In this document: positions 16,996-25,550 of the stretch, in pieces
How the letters are laid out: every line of letters begins with the position of its first letter
How positions within the stretch are numbered: position 1 is the stretch's first letter
Source of the DNA: Burkholderiales bacterium
GTDB taxonomy: Bacteria > Pseudomonadota > Gammaproteobacteria > Burkholderiales > Burkholderiaceae_C
DNA: 64,000 nt
Assembly (NCBI GenBank): GCA_016185015.1
Contig: JACPOI010000036.1
Location: forward strand, 62,001-126,000
Direction: 5' to 3'
Notes under the pieces: generated by a model
Database searches by the model: none
Seen by the model: only the letters and a program-made list of their open reading frames with translations
What the model was told of the DNA's origin: nothing
Position numbers and translations under genes: made by a program

Positions 16996-17927
16996 GCGTG
17001 AGCCCCAACGCCGGCAAGCCGGTGCTCCTGGTCACGGCGGCCGACCTGGCGCCGCAGGCGCTGGGCCTGCTGCAGGATTTCGAGGTGATCTACGCGGGCA
17101 AGACGCCGACCGAGGACGACATCGTGGCACTGTGCGGCCGGTACAACCCCGTGGCCATCATCGTGCGTTATGGATCGGTGGGCGCCAAGGCCATTGATGC
17201 CGCGCCCGCACTGCGCGTGATTTCCAAGCACGGCAGCGGGACCGACACCATCGACAAGGTGGCGGCAAAGGCGCGCAATGTGCAGGTGTGCGCCGCGGTC
17301 GGTGCCAATGCCGCGGCCGTGGCCGAGCAGGCGCTGGCACTGCTGCTGGCCTGCGCCAAGTCCGTGCCGAAACTGAACACGCGCATGCATGCCGGCCTCT
17401 GGGACAAGGCGACGCACAAGAGCCTGGAGCTGGGTGGCCGCACCATCGGGCTGATCGGTCTGGGGGCCATCGGCCTGCGCTTCGCCAGGATGGTCCAGGC
17501 CATGGACATGCGTGTCATCGGCTTCGATCCCTATGCGCGTCAATTCCCGCCAGGCGTGGAGCAGGTGGACCTGGAGACGCTGTGGCGGACGTCGGATGCC
17601 ATTTCATTCCACTGCCCGCTGACCGGCGAGAACCGGAACATGTTGAACGAAAGCACCCTGGCCTTGTGCAAACCCGGAGTCATCGTGGTGAACACGGCGC
17701 GCGGGGGGCTGATCGACGAAGTCGCCCTGCTGGCTGCGCTGCGTTCCGGCCGGGTTGCCTCGGCGGGTCTGGACAGTTTTGCCGTGGAGCCCATGACTGC
17801 CGGGCACCCTTTCCAGGGCGAGGAGCGCATCGTGCTCAGCCCGCACATCGGAGGGGTCACCTCCGACGCCTACGTCAAGATGGGTGTGGCTTCTGCGGAG
17901 AACGTGCTGGCCGCGCTGCGCGGCTAG
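16992..17927 (+). CDS. D-isomer-specific 2-hydroxyacid dehydrogenase
   Basis: The track begins at 16938 inside the previous gene; the better start is GTG 16992, overlapping the TGA of that gene as GTGA and preceded by GGAAGGGGAG. That gives 311 residues. Rossmann motif GLIGLGAIG (about 153-161) with Asp179 in GFDPYAR as the NAD-type acidic residue. The catalytic triad is at family spacing: Arg237 (NTARGGL), Glu266 (AVEP) and His285 (LSPHIGG). It interconverts a D-2-hydroxy acid and a 2-keto acid with NAD(H); phosphoglycerate dehydrogenase-like and hydroxypyruvate/glyoxylate reductase-like branches are possible. Its stop codon overlaps that of narL on the other strand within one CTAG. Confidence 0.9.
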   Translation: MSVSPNAGKPVLLVTAADLAPQALGLLQDFEVIYAGKTPTEDDIVALCGRYNPVAIIVRYGSVGAKAIDAAPALRVISKHGSGTDTIDKVAAKARNVQVCAAVGANAAAVAEQALALLLACAKSVPKLNTRMHAGLWDKATHKSLELGGRTIGLIGLGAIGLRFARMVQAMDMRVIGFDPYARQFPPGVEQVDLETLWRTSDAISFHCPLTGENRNMLNESTLALCKPGVIVVNTARGGLIDEVALLAALRSGRVASAGLDSFAVEPMTAGHPFQGEERIVLSPHIGGVTSDAYVKMGVASAENVLAALRG

Positions 17928-18607
17928 CTCACGCCCGCACTCGTCGCCAGCACCGCCGCCTGCACCCGCGTGCTCACCGCCAGCTTGCGCAGCACGTGCT
18001 GCACGTGGATCTTGACCGTGGTCTCGGCGATGCCGAGTTCGGTGCCGATCTCCTTGTTGCTGGCGCCGCGTGCGATGCCGCGCAGGATGTCGCGCTCGCG
18101 CGGCGAGAGTTGCCCCAGCAGGGTCTGGGCCGGGCTGAGGGCCGGCAGGGCGGCTGGCGCTGTGGCCCCGCCATTCTGGAAGGCGGAGACCAGCTTGCTG
18201 GTCATCTCTGGCGCGACCACGCTTTCGCCGCGCATGACACGGGCGATGGCCGTGGCCAGCGCGTCGCCCTCGATGGTCTTGAGCAGGTAGCCGGCCGCGC
18301 CGGCCTTCAGCGCCGTGCCCAGGTCCTGCTCGTCCTCGCTCACGGTGAGCATGAGCACGCGGGCCTTGGGCGCAGCTTCGCGCAGTGCGGGCAGGGCATC
18401 GACACCGCGCACGCCGGGCAGGTGGTTGTCCAGCAGGATCAGGTCGGGCTGCAGCTCCTGCGCGCGGCGCTGTGCCTCGCCGGCATCGGCGGCGTCGCCC
18501 ACGATCTCGAAGTTGGGTTCGCGCGCCAGCAGGGCGATCAGGCCGCGGCGAAACAGGGTGTGGTCGTCGACGACCAGGATACGGATGCGCTCAGGCTGCA
18601 TGTTCAA
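17924..18607 (-). CDS. narL: Nitrate/nitrite response regulator NarL
   Basis: 227 residues. Receiver domain with acidic pair in ILVVDDHTLFRRGL, phosphoacceptor Asp in LILLDNHLPG, and the conserved Lys in GYLLK. A linker leads to a LuxR/NarL helix-turn-helix (LSPRERDILRGIARGASNKEIGTELGIAETTVKIHVQHVLRKL). It is co-oriented with and overlaps narX by 17 bases, forming a two-component pair. Targets are expected to include the nar operon 6 kb away. The naming follows the partner sensor having a P-box; without that it could only be called NarL/FixJ-type. Confidence 0.93.
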   Translation of the reverse strand: MNMQPERIRILVVDDHTLFRRGLIALLAREPNFEIVGDAADAGEAQRRAQELQPDLILLDNHLPGVRGVDALPALREAAPKARVLMLTVSEDEQDLGTALKAGAAGYLLKTIEGDALATAIARVMRGESVVAPEMTSKLVSAFQNGGATAPAALPALSPAQTLLGQLSPRERDILRGIARGASNKEIGTELGIAETTVKIHVQHVLRKLAVSTRVQAAVLATSAGVS

Positions 18608-20525
18608 GGGGGCCGGTTGCCGGCAGGGTCGGGGCGGGCGCGCGGGCGGCGACCAGCTGGGCCGGCAGGGTCAGCACCATGGAGGTGCCGCTGCCCGGGG
18701 TGGAGATGAGTTCGACCCGCGCGCCGATGCGCTCGGCGCGCTCGCGCATGATGCGCAGGCCCACGTGGCTCTCGTCGATGCTGTCGTCGCGGGTGTCGAA
18801 GCCGCTGCCGTCGTCGCGCACCTCGAAGCGCCACTCGGGCTGCTGTTGCACATCGAGCCAGACCTGCGAGGCGCGTGCGTGCTTGCGCACGTTGGAGAGC
18901 GCTTCCTGCACGATGTGCAGCACCTGGATCTGCAGGTCGGGCGCCAGCGGCAGGCCCTGGCCCTGCATCTGCAGGTGGGCCTTCAGGCCGCTTTGCAGCT
19001 CGAACTTGTGCAGCGTGGTGGTGAGCGCGGTCTCGATGTCTTCGGTGTTGGTGCGGGTGCGGAAGTGCATCAGCAGCTCACGCACGTCGCCATAACTTTC
19101 GCGCACGCCGGCGTCGATTTCCTCCAGCACCTTGGCCATCTCCTGCGCGTCCCCTGCGGCCAGCGCGTCGCGCATGAGCTGCACCTGGATCTTCAGGAAG
19201 GCCAGGGATTGCGCGATGGAGTCGTGCAACTCGCGTGCCAGCAGGTGGCGCTCCTGGGACACCGCGGCTTCCATGTCCAGGGCGTTCAGGCGCAGGTTCT
19301 CCATGGCGCCGGCCAGGTGGCTGGCCAGGGCTTCGAGCAGGGAGCGCTCGGCGGCTGAGGGCTCGGTGCGGGCGTGGAAAAACAGGTCCACCTCGCCCAT
19401 GAGGCGCTCGTGCAGGCGCACCGGGATGTTGACCAGCGACTCGAAGCCCGCCTGCCCGCACAGGCGGTCGCGCGTATCGCCCAGCGCGTGGATGGGGATG
19501 ACGCGCAGCCCGGCGCTGGTGGCCGTGCTGGTGCCGCAGTCGCAATCGCCCTTGTGGATGCAGTGCTCGGCCTCCACCATCTCGGCGGGCAGGCCCTGGG
19601 CGGCCAGCATCAGGTAGCGCTGGTTGGACTGGTCGGACCAGCGCAAGGCCACGCCGTCGGCATGCGCGATGCGCTGGATGCTGCGCACGAAACCCTGGGC
19701 CAGCTCGTCCAGCGAGGTGCTGCGCGCCACCAGCGCGGTGATTTCGTAGAGGCTGGCCAGGCGCTCGCGCTTCTCTTCCAGCTCTGCGGTCTTCTCGGCC
19801 ACCTTGGCTTCGAGGTTGCGGTACATGGACTGCAGGTGTGCGGCCATGTCGTTGAAGCCGTCGGCCAGGGTGCCGAACTCGTCGCTGCTGACCCGCTCGA
19901 CGCGCGCGTCGAAGTCGCCGCCCTGGATCTTCTCGATGGCCCGCTTGAGCAGGCCCACGGGTTCGAGCACCAGCAGCTGGCCGACATAGAGCAGCACCAC
20001 CGCCCCCAGGACGACCAGGGCCATCAGCGTGGTCTGCAACAGGTGCAGGATGGCCGTCCAGCGCGAGATATGGGTTTCGATGCCATGCACGAAAGCGTCG
20101 ATGTGGGCAACGAAGGCGATGGTCAGTTCGCGCAGCTGCTGCGGCTGCGCGGGCGAGATCGGGCCGACCAGCAATTGGCGAAAACCGGACCAGTCCTGCT
20201 CGATCACGGCAAAGCGTGCCTGCACGGTCTCGTCCCAGGGTACGAAAAGCGGGCGCTCGGGATCGCCATGGCGCAGCACGGCCAGGCTGGCTTCGAATTC
20301 CTGCACCAGGGGCGGCACTTCAGCGGCCTGACCGGTGCTCAGCGTGAGCGACATGCGGTAGGCCTGCATGCGCATGCGCCCGGCCTCGTTGACGGCTGCA
20401 GCGCCGCCGTCGAGCTGCCAGGACACCCACAGCGTGGCCGCCGTGGCCAGCAGGGCCAGCAGCAGAAAGGGGGTGGCGGCCAGTGTGAGTTTGGCGGCCA
20501 GGCTGCGTTGCGTGGGGGGCGTCAT
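18591..20525 (-). CDS. narX: Nitrate/nitrite sensor histidine kinase NarX
   Basis: The track start at 20612 would place the coding region over the FNR box; the ATG at 20525 (MTPPTQRSLAAKLTLAATPFLLLALL) gives 644 residues and a normal N-terminal membrane helix. The periplasmic P-box that binds nitrate is clear: VNEAGRMRMQAYRMSL (about 45-60). Then come a second membrane helix, HAMP, a cysteine-containing central module (CIHKGDCDCG) as in NarX, and the HisKA_3 H-box ARELHDSIAQSLAFLKIQ with an HATPase end (DDGSGFD). It should phosphorylate NarL. Expression is likely FNR-linked through the box at 20587. Confidence 0.94.
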   Translation of the reverse strand: MTPPTQRSLAAKLTLAATPFLLLALLATAATLWVSWQLDGGAAAVNEAGRMRMQAYRMSLTLSTGQAAEVPPLVQEFEASLAVLRHGDPERPLFVPWDETVQARFAVIEQDWSGFRQLLVGPISPAQPQQLRELTIAFVAHIDAFVHGIETHISRWTAILHLLQTTLMALVVLGAVVLLYVGQLLVLEPVGLLKRAIEKIQGGDFDARVERVSSDEFGTLADGFNDMAAHLQSMYRNLEAKVAEKTAELEEKRERLASLYEITALVARSTSLDELAQGFVRSIQRIAHADGVALRWSDQSNQRYLMLAAQGLPAEMVEAEHCIHKGDCDCGTSTATSAGLRVIPIHALGDTRDRLCGQAGFESLVNIPVRLHERLMGEVDLFFHARTEPSAAERSLLEALASHLAGAMENLRLNALDMEAAVSQERHLLARELHDSIAQSLAFLKIQVQLMRDALAAGDAQEMAKVLEEIDAGVRESYGDVRELLMHFRTRTNTEDIETALTTTLHKFELQSGLKAHLQMQGQGLPLAPDLQIQVLHIVQEALSNVRKHARASQVWLDVQQQPEWRFEVRDDGSGFDTRDDSIDESHVGLRIMRERAERIGARVELISTPGSGTSMVLTLPAQLVAARAPAPTLPATGPLEHAA

Positions 20526-20586
20526 GGTGGTCGCGTTGCGGGGTTCCAGTGTGCGGTCAAAGCGCTCGCGCGGGCGGACCTGAATC

Positions 20587-20600
20587 TTGATACGGATCAA
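20587..20600. promoter_or_regulatory. FNR/ANR box between narX and the usp gene
   Basis: TTGATACGGATCAA, a perfect TTGAT-N4-ATCAA palindrome, in the 134-bp gap between the two divergent starts. Toward the usp gene it is placed as a class II site (about -41). On the narX side I see no convincing -10 at the matching distance, so its effect on narXL is less certain. Confidence 0.85.
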
Positions 20601-20621
20601 GCCGGCGCGCAATAGCCGGTC

Positions 20622-20627
20622 TAAAGT
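20622..20627 (+). promoter_or_regulatory. -10 element of the usp gene
   Basis: TAAAGT at the position where a -10 should lie if the FNR box at 20587 is centred near -41. The start point would be about 20634, leaving a 26-base leader that contains the CAGGAGG ribosome binding site before the ATG at 20660. Confidence 0.55.
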
Positions 20628-20659
20628 GAGGCGGTACTCGCTTCGACCAGGAGGTTTCC

Positions 20660-21097
20660 ATGTTCCAGCATATCCTGCTGCCCACCGATGGTTCCGATCC
20701 GGCCATGCGCGCGGTGGCGCGCGGCGTCGAGCTGGCCCAGCGCCTGGGGGCCCGGGTCACGGTGATGACCGCACTCGAACACTTTCCGGCCGGCATCATG
20801 GCCAGCGGTTACCGGCCCCATGACGAACCCCAGGAGGTGCCTGGCCTGCAGGCCGCCACCTACTGGCTGGAGCAGGCCGAGGCGGTGGCGCGCGCGGCCG
20901 GCGTGCCCTGCGAACGCCTGCTCATGCGCGAGCAAAAGATCGTCTACCGCGCCATCCTGGATGCGGCACAACAAAGCGGCGCCGATCTCATTGTCATGGG
21001 CACGCACGGCATGGGGCTGATGGAGCGCCTCTTCGTGGGCAGCCAGACGCAGCGCGTGCTGGCGCACACCACCATCCCCGTGCTGACGCTGCACTGA
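20660..21097 (+). CDS. Universal stress protein, UspA family
   Basis: 145 residues, a single Usp domain (MFQHILLPTDGSDPAMRAVARGVELAQ...). The ATP-binding motif G-x2-G-x9-G-S is exact: GTHG, nine residues, then GS, so it belongs to the nucleotide-binding class like MJ0577. A CAGGAGG ribosome binding site precedes the start. The perfect FNR box 60 bp upstream and the -10 beside it predict anaerobic induction; Usp genes controlled by ANR are known in pseudomonads. The biochemical role is unknown, probably survival under oxygen or energy limitation. Confidence 0.92.
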   Translation: MFQHILLPTDGSDPAMRAVARGVELAQRLGARVTVMTALEHFPAGIMASGYRPHDEPQEVPGLQAATYWLEQAEAVARAAGVPCERLLMREQKIVYRAILDAAQQSGADLIVMGTHGMGLMERLFVGSQTQRVLAHTTIPVLTLH

Positions 21098-21106
21098 GCG
21101 TCTGAT

Positions 21107-21862
21107 CTAGCCGCGGATATCCGCGACCGGCTCGCTGCCGAAATCGCTGCGGGCCAGGTAGGCCAGCACCTTGCGCGCCGCGGTCTCGGGGCTGTCGAGC
21201 TGGCCGTCGCTCTTGAGCTGCTCAAAACGTGCGCGGTCGGGGAAGGCCGCAGCGTCGGCGCCGCGCAGCTGCACCTGCATGTCGGTATCGATCACACCGG
21301 GCGCCAGTGCGCAGACCCTGGCGCCCCGGGGCTTGAGCGCTTCTTCCAGTGCCAGGCAGCGCGTGTAGTGGTCCATGCCCGCCTTGGCCGCGCAGTAGAC
21401 GGCCTGCGAGGCCATGGGCCGGCGGCCCAGGCCCGAGGAGATGTTGAGCACCTTGCGCGGGACGCCCCAGCCTTCGGTGGCGGCGAGAAAGGCTGCGCTC
21501 AGCGCCATGGGTGCTTCCAGGTCCACGCGCAGGGCCTGGGCCAGGTCATCGGGTTCGATCTCCGAAAGTGGTGCAATGCGCGGGATCGTGCCGGCGTTGT
21601 TGATCAGCGTGGCGCCGGCGTGGCGCACACCGGGGCGGCCCAGCCACTGCCGCAGCATGGCCGCGGCCTCGCGGCTGTGCGAGAGGTCCAGTGGCCACTG
21701 TTCCAGCGCGCAGCCGGCCTGTGCCGCCTGCGCGGCCAGCGCCGCGTTTGCCTGGCGCGAGATGCATAGCAGGGTGTGGCCGGGTGCCAGCAGCTGCTGC
21801 GCCATGGCCAGACCCATGCCGCGCGAGGCGCCGGTGAGGATGTAGAGATGGGTATCGGCCAT
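21107..21862 (-). CDS. Short-chain dehydrogenase/reductase
   Basis: Classical SDR. The track start at 21880 overlaps the preceding gene's stop and has no ribosome binding site, whereas the ATG at 21862 (MADTHLYILTGASRGMG) has AAGGAG six bases upstream, giving 251 residues. Motifs: TGASRGMG cofactor loop, NNAGT, and catalytic YCAAK with a serine upstream in LNISSGLG. The proline-rich specificity and basic residues after the first strand (CISRQ) suggest NADP(H). The substrate cannot be told; the sequence has a sepiapterin-reductase-like look. It follows the rluA-type gene on the same strand. Confidence 0.88.
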   Translation of the reverse strand: MADTHLYILTGASRGMGLAMAQQLLAPGHTLLCISRQANAALAAQAAQAGCALEQWPLDLSHSREAAAMLRQWLGRPGVRHAGATLINNAGTIPRIAPLSEIEPDDLAQALRVDLEAPMALSAAFLAATEGWGVPRKVLNISSGLGRRPMASQAVYCAAKAGMDHYTRCLALEEALKPRGARVCALAPGVIDTDMQVQLRGADAAAFPDRARFEQLKSDGQLDSPETAARKVLAYLARSDFGSEPVADIRG

Positions 21863-21879
21863 GAAGGGCTCCTTGGACA

Positions 21880-22545
21880 TCAGAAGGGGGGCGGGCTGTG
21901 CCAGTGCAGGGCCTCACCCGTGACGGGGTGGGTTAGCGCCAGTTCGCTGGCGTGCAGTTGCAGGCGGGGACAACGCGCCTGGGTGTCGGCATCTGCATAA
22001 AGTGCGTCGCCCAGGATGGGGTGGCCGATGGCCTGCAGATGCACGCGCAGCTGGTGCGTGCGGCCCGTCACCGGTTCGAGTGCCAGCCGGGTCTGTGGCC
22101 GGCCCTCGGTGTCGTGCTCGTGTGCCAGCACGCGCCAGCGCGTCTGGCTGGGTTTGCCGCCGGCATCCACCTTCTGACGGGGCCGGTTGGGCCAGTCGCT
22201 CATGAGCGGCAGGTCGATCTCGCCCCACTCGGCGGGTGGCGGCGGCATGTGGCCGGCGACCAGCGCCACGTAGCGTTTGCGGACCGAGCGTGATTCGAAG
22301 GCCATGCTCAGCGTGCGCTGCATCGCGCTGCCGCGTGCCATCAGCAGCAGGCCCGAGGTGGCCATGTCCAGCCGGTGCACGATCAGCGCGTCCTGCCACA
22401 GCGCCTGGGCCTGGGCGCTCGCGCAGTCCTGCTTGTCGGGGCCGCGCCCGGGCACCGAGAGCAGGCCGGCGGGTTTGTCCAGCACCAGCAGCGCGTCGTC
22501 GGCGTGCAGGCAGGCCATACCGGCAGGTTCAGCGCTGGGGCTCAC
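21880..22545 (-). CDS. rluA: RluA-family RNA pseudouridine synthase
   Basis: 221 residues, with the catalytic aspartate in HRLDMATSGLLLMARG and the RluA-type GRTHQLRVHLQAIGHPILGD end. It has no N-terminal S4 domain and is short, as E. coli RluA is; that enzyme modifies U746 of 23S rRNA and U32 of some tRNAs. The assignment to RluA rather than another small family member rests on length and lack of S4. Its start overlaps the 3' end of the hybrid kinase gene by 17 bases. Confidence 0.86.
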   Translation of the reverse strand: MSPSAEPAGMACLHADDALLVLDKPAGLLSVPGRGPDKQDCASAQAQALWQDALIVHRLDMATSGLLLMARGSAMQRTLSMAFESRSVRKRYVALVAGHMPPPPAEWGEIDLPLMSDWPNRPRQKVDAGGKPSQTRWRVLAHEHDTEGRPQTRLALEPVTGRTHQLRVHLQAIGHPILGDALYADADTQARCPRLQLHASELALTHPVTGEALHWHSPPPF

Positions 22546-24610
22546 CCTGGATCAGGCGCTGTACGGTGTCGCACAGCTCCGAGACGTCGTTGGGCTTGTG
22601 GATCAGGGCACGGGCACCGGCTTCCAGCGCGCTGGCCTCGATCTCGGGTGTGATGTAGCCCGAGGCCAGTGCCATGGGCAGCTTGGGACGGATGCGGTGC
22701 GCATCCTTGAGCAGTTCGACGCCGCTGTAACCCGGCATGTTGTAGTCGGTCACCAGCAGGTCGTAGTCGTCGGGCTGCGCGCGCAAGGCAGCCAGCGCGG
22801 CCTGCGGGTCGGTGTAGACGCTGACCTTGAAACCGCGCCGCACCAGCACGCGCTCGACCAGGAAGGACAGGGCCTGGTCATCATCGACGTACATCACGTG
22901 GCGGCCGAAGCCCATGGCGGTCTGCAGGCGCGTGGGTTCGGCCGGCGCGGGAATGCTGTCGGTCTCGGCCTCGGCGGCAGGGAAATAGAGCGTGAATTCG
23001 CTGCCGTTGCCGGGCGAGCTGCTCACGTCCACCGTTCCCAAGTGGGTGCGCATCACGCCGTGCACCACGGCCAGGCCCAGGCCCGTGCCCTGGCCCACCG
23101 GCTTGGTGGTGAAAAAGGGCTCGAAGATGCGCTGCAGGGTCTCGGCCTCCATGCCGCTGCCGCTGTCACGCACGGCCAGGGTCACGTAGCGGCCCTCGGC
23201 CAGTCCCAGGCGCTGGCACTCCAGCATGTCGGGGTAGGTGCTGTCGAGTTCGATGCTGACCGTGCCGCGCACGCTGCCGATGGCGTGGATGGCGTTGGTG
23301 CACAGGTTGATCAGGGCCTGCTCGACCTGGGTTGCGTCGGCCAGCACGGGAGGCGTTTCGCGCAGGCGCACCTGCAGGTCCACCGTGGGCGGCAGGGTGA
23401 CCTTCATGAGACGCACCGATTCCTGCACCACCTCGACCAGCTGGATCGGGTGGCGCTTGGGCGGTTCGTTGCGGCTGAAGGTCAGGATCTGGCGCACCAG
23501 GTCACGGCCGCGGCGGCCGGCCTTCTCGACTTCGGTCAGGCAGACCTGCACCGGCGAGTCGGCCCTGGCGTCCTGGCGGGCCAGCGTGACGTTGCCCAGG
23601 ATGGCGCCCAGGATGTTGTTGAAGTCGTGCGCGATGCCGCCGGCCATGGTGCCGATGGCCTGCATCTTGTGCGCCTCGCGCAGCTGCGCTTCGAGGATGT
23701 TGCGCTGCACTTCCATCTCGCGGCGTGTCGTCAGGTCGCGCGCAAAGACGGTGGTGATGTCGCCGTCGCCTTCGGGCTGGCGTTCGCGCGAGACGCTCAC
23801 CTCCAGCATCAGGGGGCGGCCTTCGACGGTGCGGCCGATCACTTCGCCCAGCGTGGCCTGGGTCGAGAGGCGGGTGGCGGCGATCGCGTCGATGGCTTCG
23901 GGCAGGAAGCGCCCCAGCGAGGTCTTGAGCGCCTGCTCGGGCGGGCAGTGGAAGAGCGCGGCGGCAGCCGGGTTGAAAACGGTGATGCGCTGTTCGCCGT
24001 CAACGCAGATGATGGCGTCCAGGGACGAGTTGATGATGGCGGCCAGGCGGTTCTCGCTCAGGCGCAGCTCCTCGTTGCGCTGCTGCAGGGCCAGCGCGCT
24101 TTCCTGCAGCGCGCGGCGGCGTTCCTGCAGCGCACGCCGCTCGGTCAGAAGCGGGCCCTGATCGATCACGGCGCAGATGAAATGGGTCAGGTCGCGGTCC
24201 TGCGAATACTGGATGCGCGCGATGTGCAGGTCGCCGGTGAAGCGCGCTTCCAGGCCGCTGGAGAACACCACCTCGTTGGTGTCGCTGTGGCCCTGGATCT
24301 TGGCCTCGTCCAGAGACTGCTGCACGCGCTCCACGTGGTCGGGCGTGACCAGGGGCAGCAGGAAGTTCAGCGGCGGGTCGGATTCCTTGGGCCGGAACAG
24401 CTTGAGCGCCATGGCGTTGCTCTGTTCCACCATGCCGAACTCGTCGACCACCATCAGTCCCAGTGGCACGTTGGAGAACAGCGATTCGAAACGTTCGGAA
24501 GCGCCCTCGGCGGCGATGCGGCTGAATTCGAGTGCGCTGTTCTGCGCTTCCAGCTCGGCCTGGTAGGCGCGCAGATCGTCGATCAGCTTGGGGAGGGCCC
24601 GGCGGGTCAT
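22529..24610 (-). CDS. Hybrid PAS sensor histidine kinase with C-terminal receiver
   Basis: The track starts at 24685, inside the cyclase gene; MTRRALPKLIDDLRAYQAELEAQN at 24610 is the usual beginning of this kinase type and gives 693 residues. Order: short helical lead, PAS 1 (about 36-150), coiled-coil linker (150-185), PAS 2 (about 186-295), HisKA with His328 in GGIAHDFNNILGA, HATPase (NLCTNAIHAIGS, DSGSGM, GQGTGLGLAVVHG), then a receiver domain (MYVDDDQALSFLV, LLVTDYNMPGYSG, Lys in IHKPND). No membrane segments, so it senses a cytoplasmic signal. There is no HPt or separate output gene beside it. Confidence 0.92.
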   Translation of the reverse strand: MTRRALPKLIDDLRAYQAELEAQNSALEFSRIAAEGASERFESLFSNVPLGLMVVDEFGMVEQSNAMALKLFRPKESDPPLNFLLPLVTPDHVERVQQSLDEAKIQGHSDTNEVVFSSGLEARFTGDLHIARIQYSQDRDLTHFICAVIDQGPLLTERRALQERRRALQESALALQQRNEELRLSENRLAAIINSSLDAIICVDGEQRITVFNPAAAALFHCPPEQALKTSLGRFLPEAIDAIAATRLSTQATLGEVIGRTVEGRPLMLEVSVSRERQPEGDGDITTVFARDLTTRREMEVQRNILEAQLREAHKMQAIGTMAGGIAHDFNNILGAILGNVTLARQDARADSPVQVCLTEVEKAGRRGRDLVRQILTFSRNEPPKRHPIQLVEVVQESVRLMKVTLPPTVDLQVRLRETPPVLADATQVEQALINLCTNAIHAIGSVRGTVSIELDSTYPDMLECQRLGLAEGRYVTLAVRDSGSGMEAETLQRIFEPFFTTKPVGQGTGLGLAVVHGVMRTHLGTVDVSSSPGNGSEFTLYFPAAEAETDSIPAPAEPTRLQTAMGFGRHVMYVDDDQALSFLVERVLVRRGFKVSVYTDPQAALAALRAQPDDYDLLVTDYNMPGYSGVELLKDAHRIRPKLPMALASGYITPEIEASALEAGARALIHKPNDVSELCDTVQRLIQGEPQR

Positions 24611-24632
24611 GGCGAGGACTGGTCCACGCTGT

Positions 24633-25550
24633 TCAGTTGTTCTTGTTGGTGAACCAGAAGCTGACGATGGGGGCGGTCGGGTCATCGAAGGAGGCGCCCA
24701 GCGCCATTTCGCCCTTGTCCAGCAGCACGCATTCCTGGCGGCGCAGGGAGATCACGGCCGAGGAGCCGGCAAAACGCACCCAGGTGCCGTAGCTGCTGAT
24801 GTCCGATAGCACGAAGAGCTCGCCGCGACGGTCCAGGCGGGCGTGCAGGCGCGAGACGCGCGGGTCGAGCACGGCAAACTGGGCGTCATTGCCGCGGCCC
24901 AGGAAGACCGGCATGTCCATGGCCTCGAACAGGATGTTGTGCTCGCGCCAGGTCAGCTCGATGGTGCTGGGCAGGCGGCTGCTGGGCGCGCCGACCGTCT
25001 CCAGGCCGGCCTGCATGGTCATGATCTCGGAGGTGCTCTCGCGCTGCCAGTCGATGCGGTAGACGGTGATGGGCTCGCTTTTGCCCCGGATGTCCATGGG
25101 CCCGAGGTTGCGGTAATTGATCTCGCCGTCGTTGTAGAGCGCTTCGATGACGCTTTCGGACGCGAAGATCTGCTCGGCACCCGACAGGTCGCTCAGGCGC
25201 GAGGCCATGTTGACGGCGTCGCCGAAGCAGTCGCCGTCCTGTTCCACCACCTCGCCGCGGGCCAGTCCCACCTTGACCTGCATCCTGCTCTGGCCCGGCA
25301 GGCTGCTGCTGCGTTCGCGCTGCATGCGCTGCATCTCGACCATGGACAGCACGGCAGCCTGGTTGTCGGAAAAGGAGGCCAGTACCCCGTCGCCCAGGTA
25401 CTTGATGACACGCCCGCCGCGCGCCTGGAAGGACTTGCCTATCCAGTGGGTGGTGCGGGTCACCAATTCAGCCGCCCTGGCATTGCCCAATGCCTCGAAC
25501 AAGCCGGTGCTTCCGGTCAGGTCGGCAAAGACGATGGTGAGGACGGCCAT
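24633..25550 (-). CDS. Class III adenylate/guanylate cyclase with FHA domain
   Basis: 305 residues. N-terminal class III cyclase domain: metal-binding Asp10 (VFADLTGSTG) and Asp54 (KYLGDGV), adenine-selecting Lys50, and transition-state residues Asn114 and Arg118 in GDAVNMASRL. These look complete, so it is probably active and ATP-directed. The C-terminal part (about 205-300) is a forkhead-associated domain (VFLGRGNDAQFAVLDPRVSRLHARL... DISSYGTWV) that should bind phosphothreonine. No membrane helix. It is divergent from a cyclic-nucleotide-binding protein and immediately upstream of the hybrid kinase, which makes a second-messenger module likely. Confidence 0.93.
   Translation of the reverse strand: MAVLTIVFADLTGSTGLFEALGNARAAELVTRTTHWIGKSFQARGGRVIKYLGDGVLASFSDNQAAVLSMVEMQRMQRERSSSLPGQSRMQVKVGLARGEVVEQDGDCFGDAVNMASRLSDLSGAEQIFASESVIEALYNDGEINYRNLGPMDIRGKSEPITVYRIDWQRESTSEIMTMQAGLETVGAPSSRLPSTIELTWREHNILFEAMDMPVFLGRGNDAQFAVLDPRVSRLHARLDRRGELFVLSDISSYGTWVRFAGSSAVISLRRQECVLLDKGEMALGASFDDPTAPIVSFWFTNKNN

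Noticed and set aside
20526-20612. N-terminal extension of narX in the ORF track
   Set aside because: It would put coding sequence across the FNR box and delay the first membrane helix; ATG 20525 gives a normal NarX N terminus.
21112-21126. CGCGGATATCCGCG palindrome at the end of the SDR gene
   Set aside because: It encodes the last residues of the SDR and has no T-run; it may be chance in high-GC sequence.
22277-24652. 791-residue plus-strand ORF over the hybrid kinase
   Set aside because: Antisense shadow without any family motif; the minus-strand frame has complete PAS, kinase and receiver motifs.
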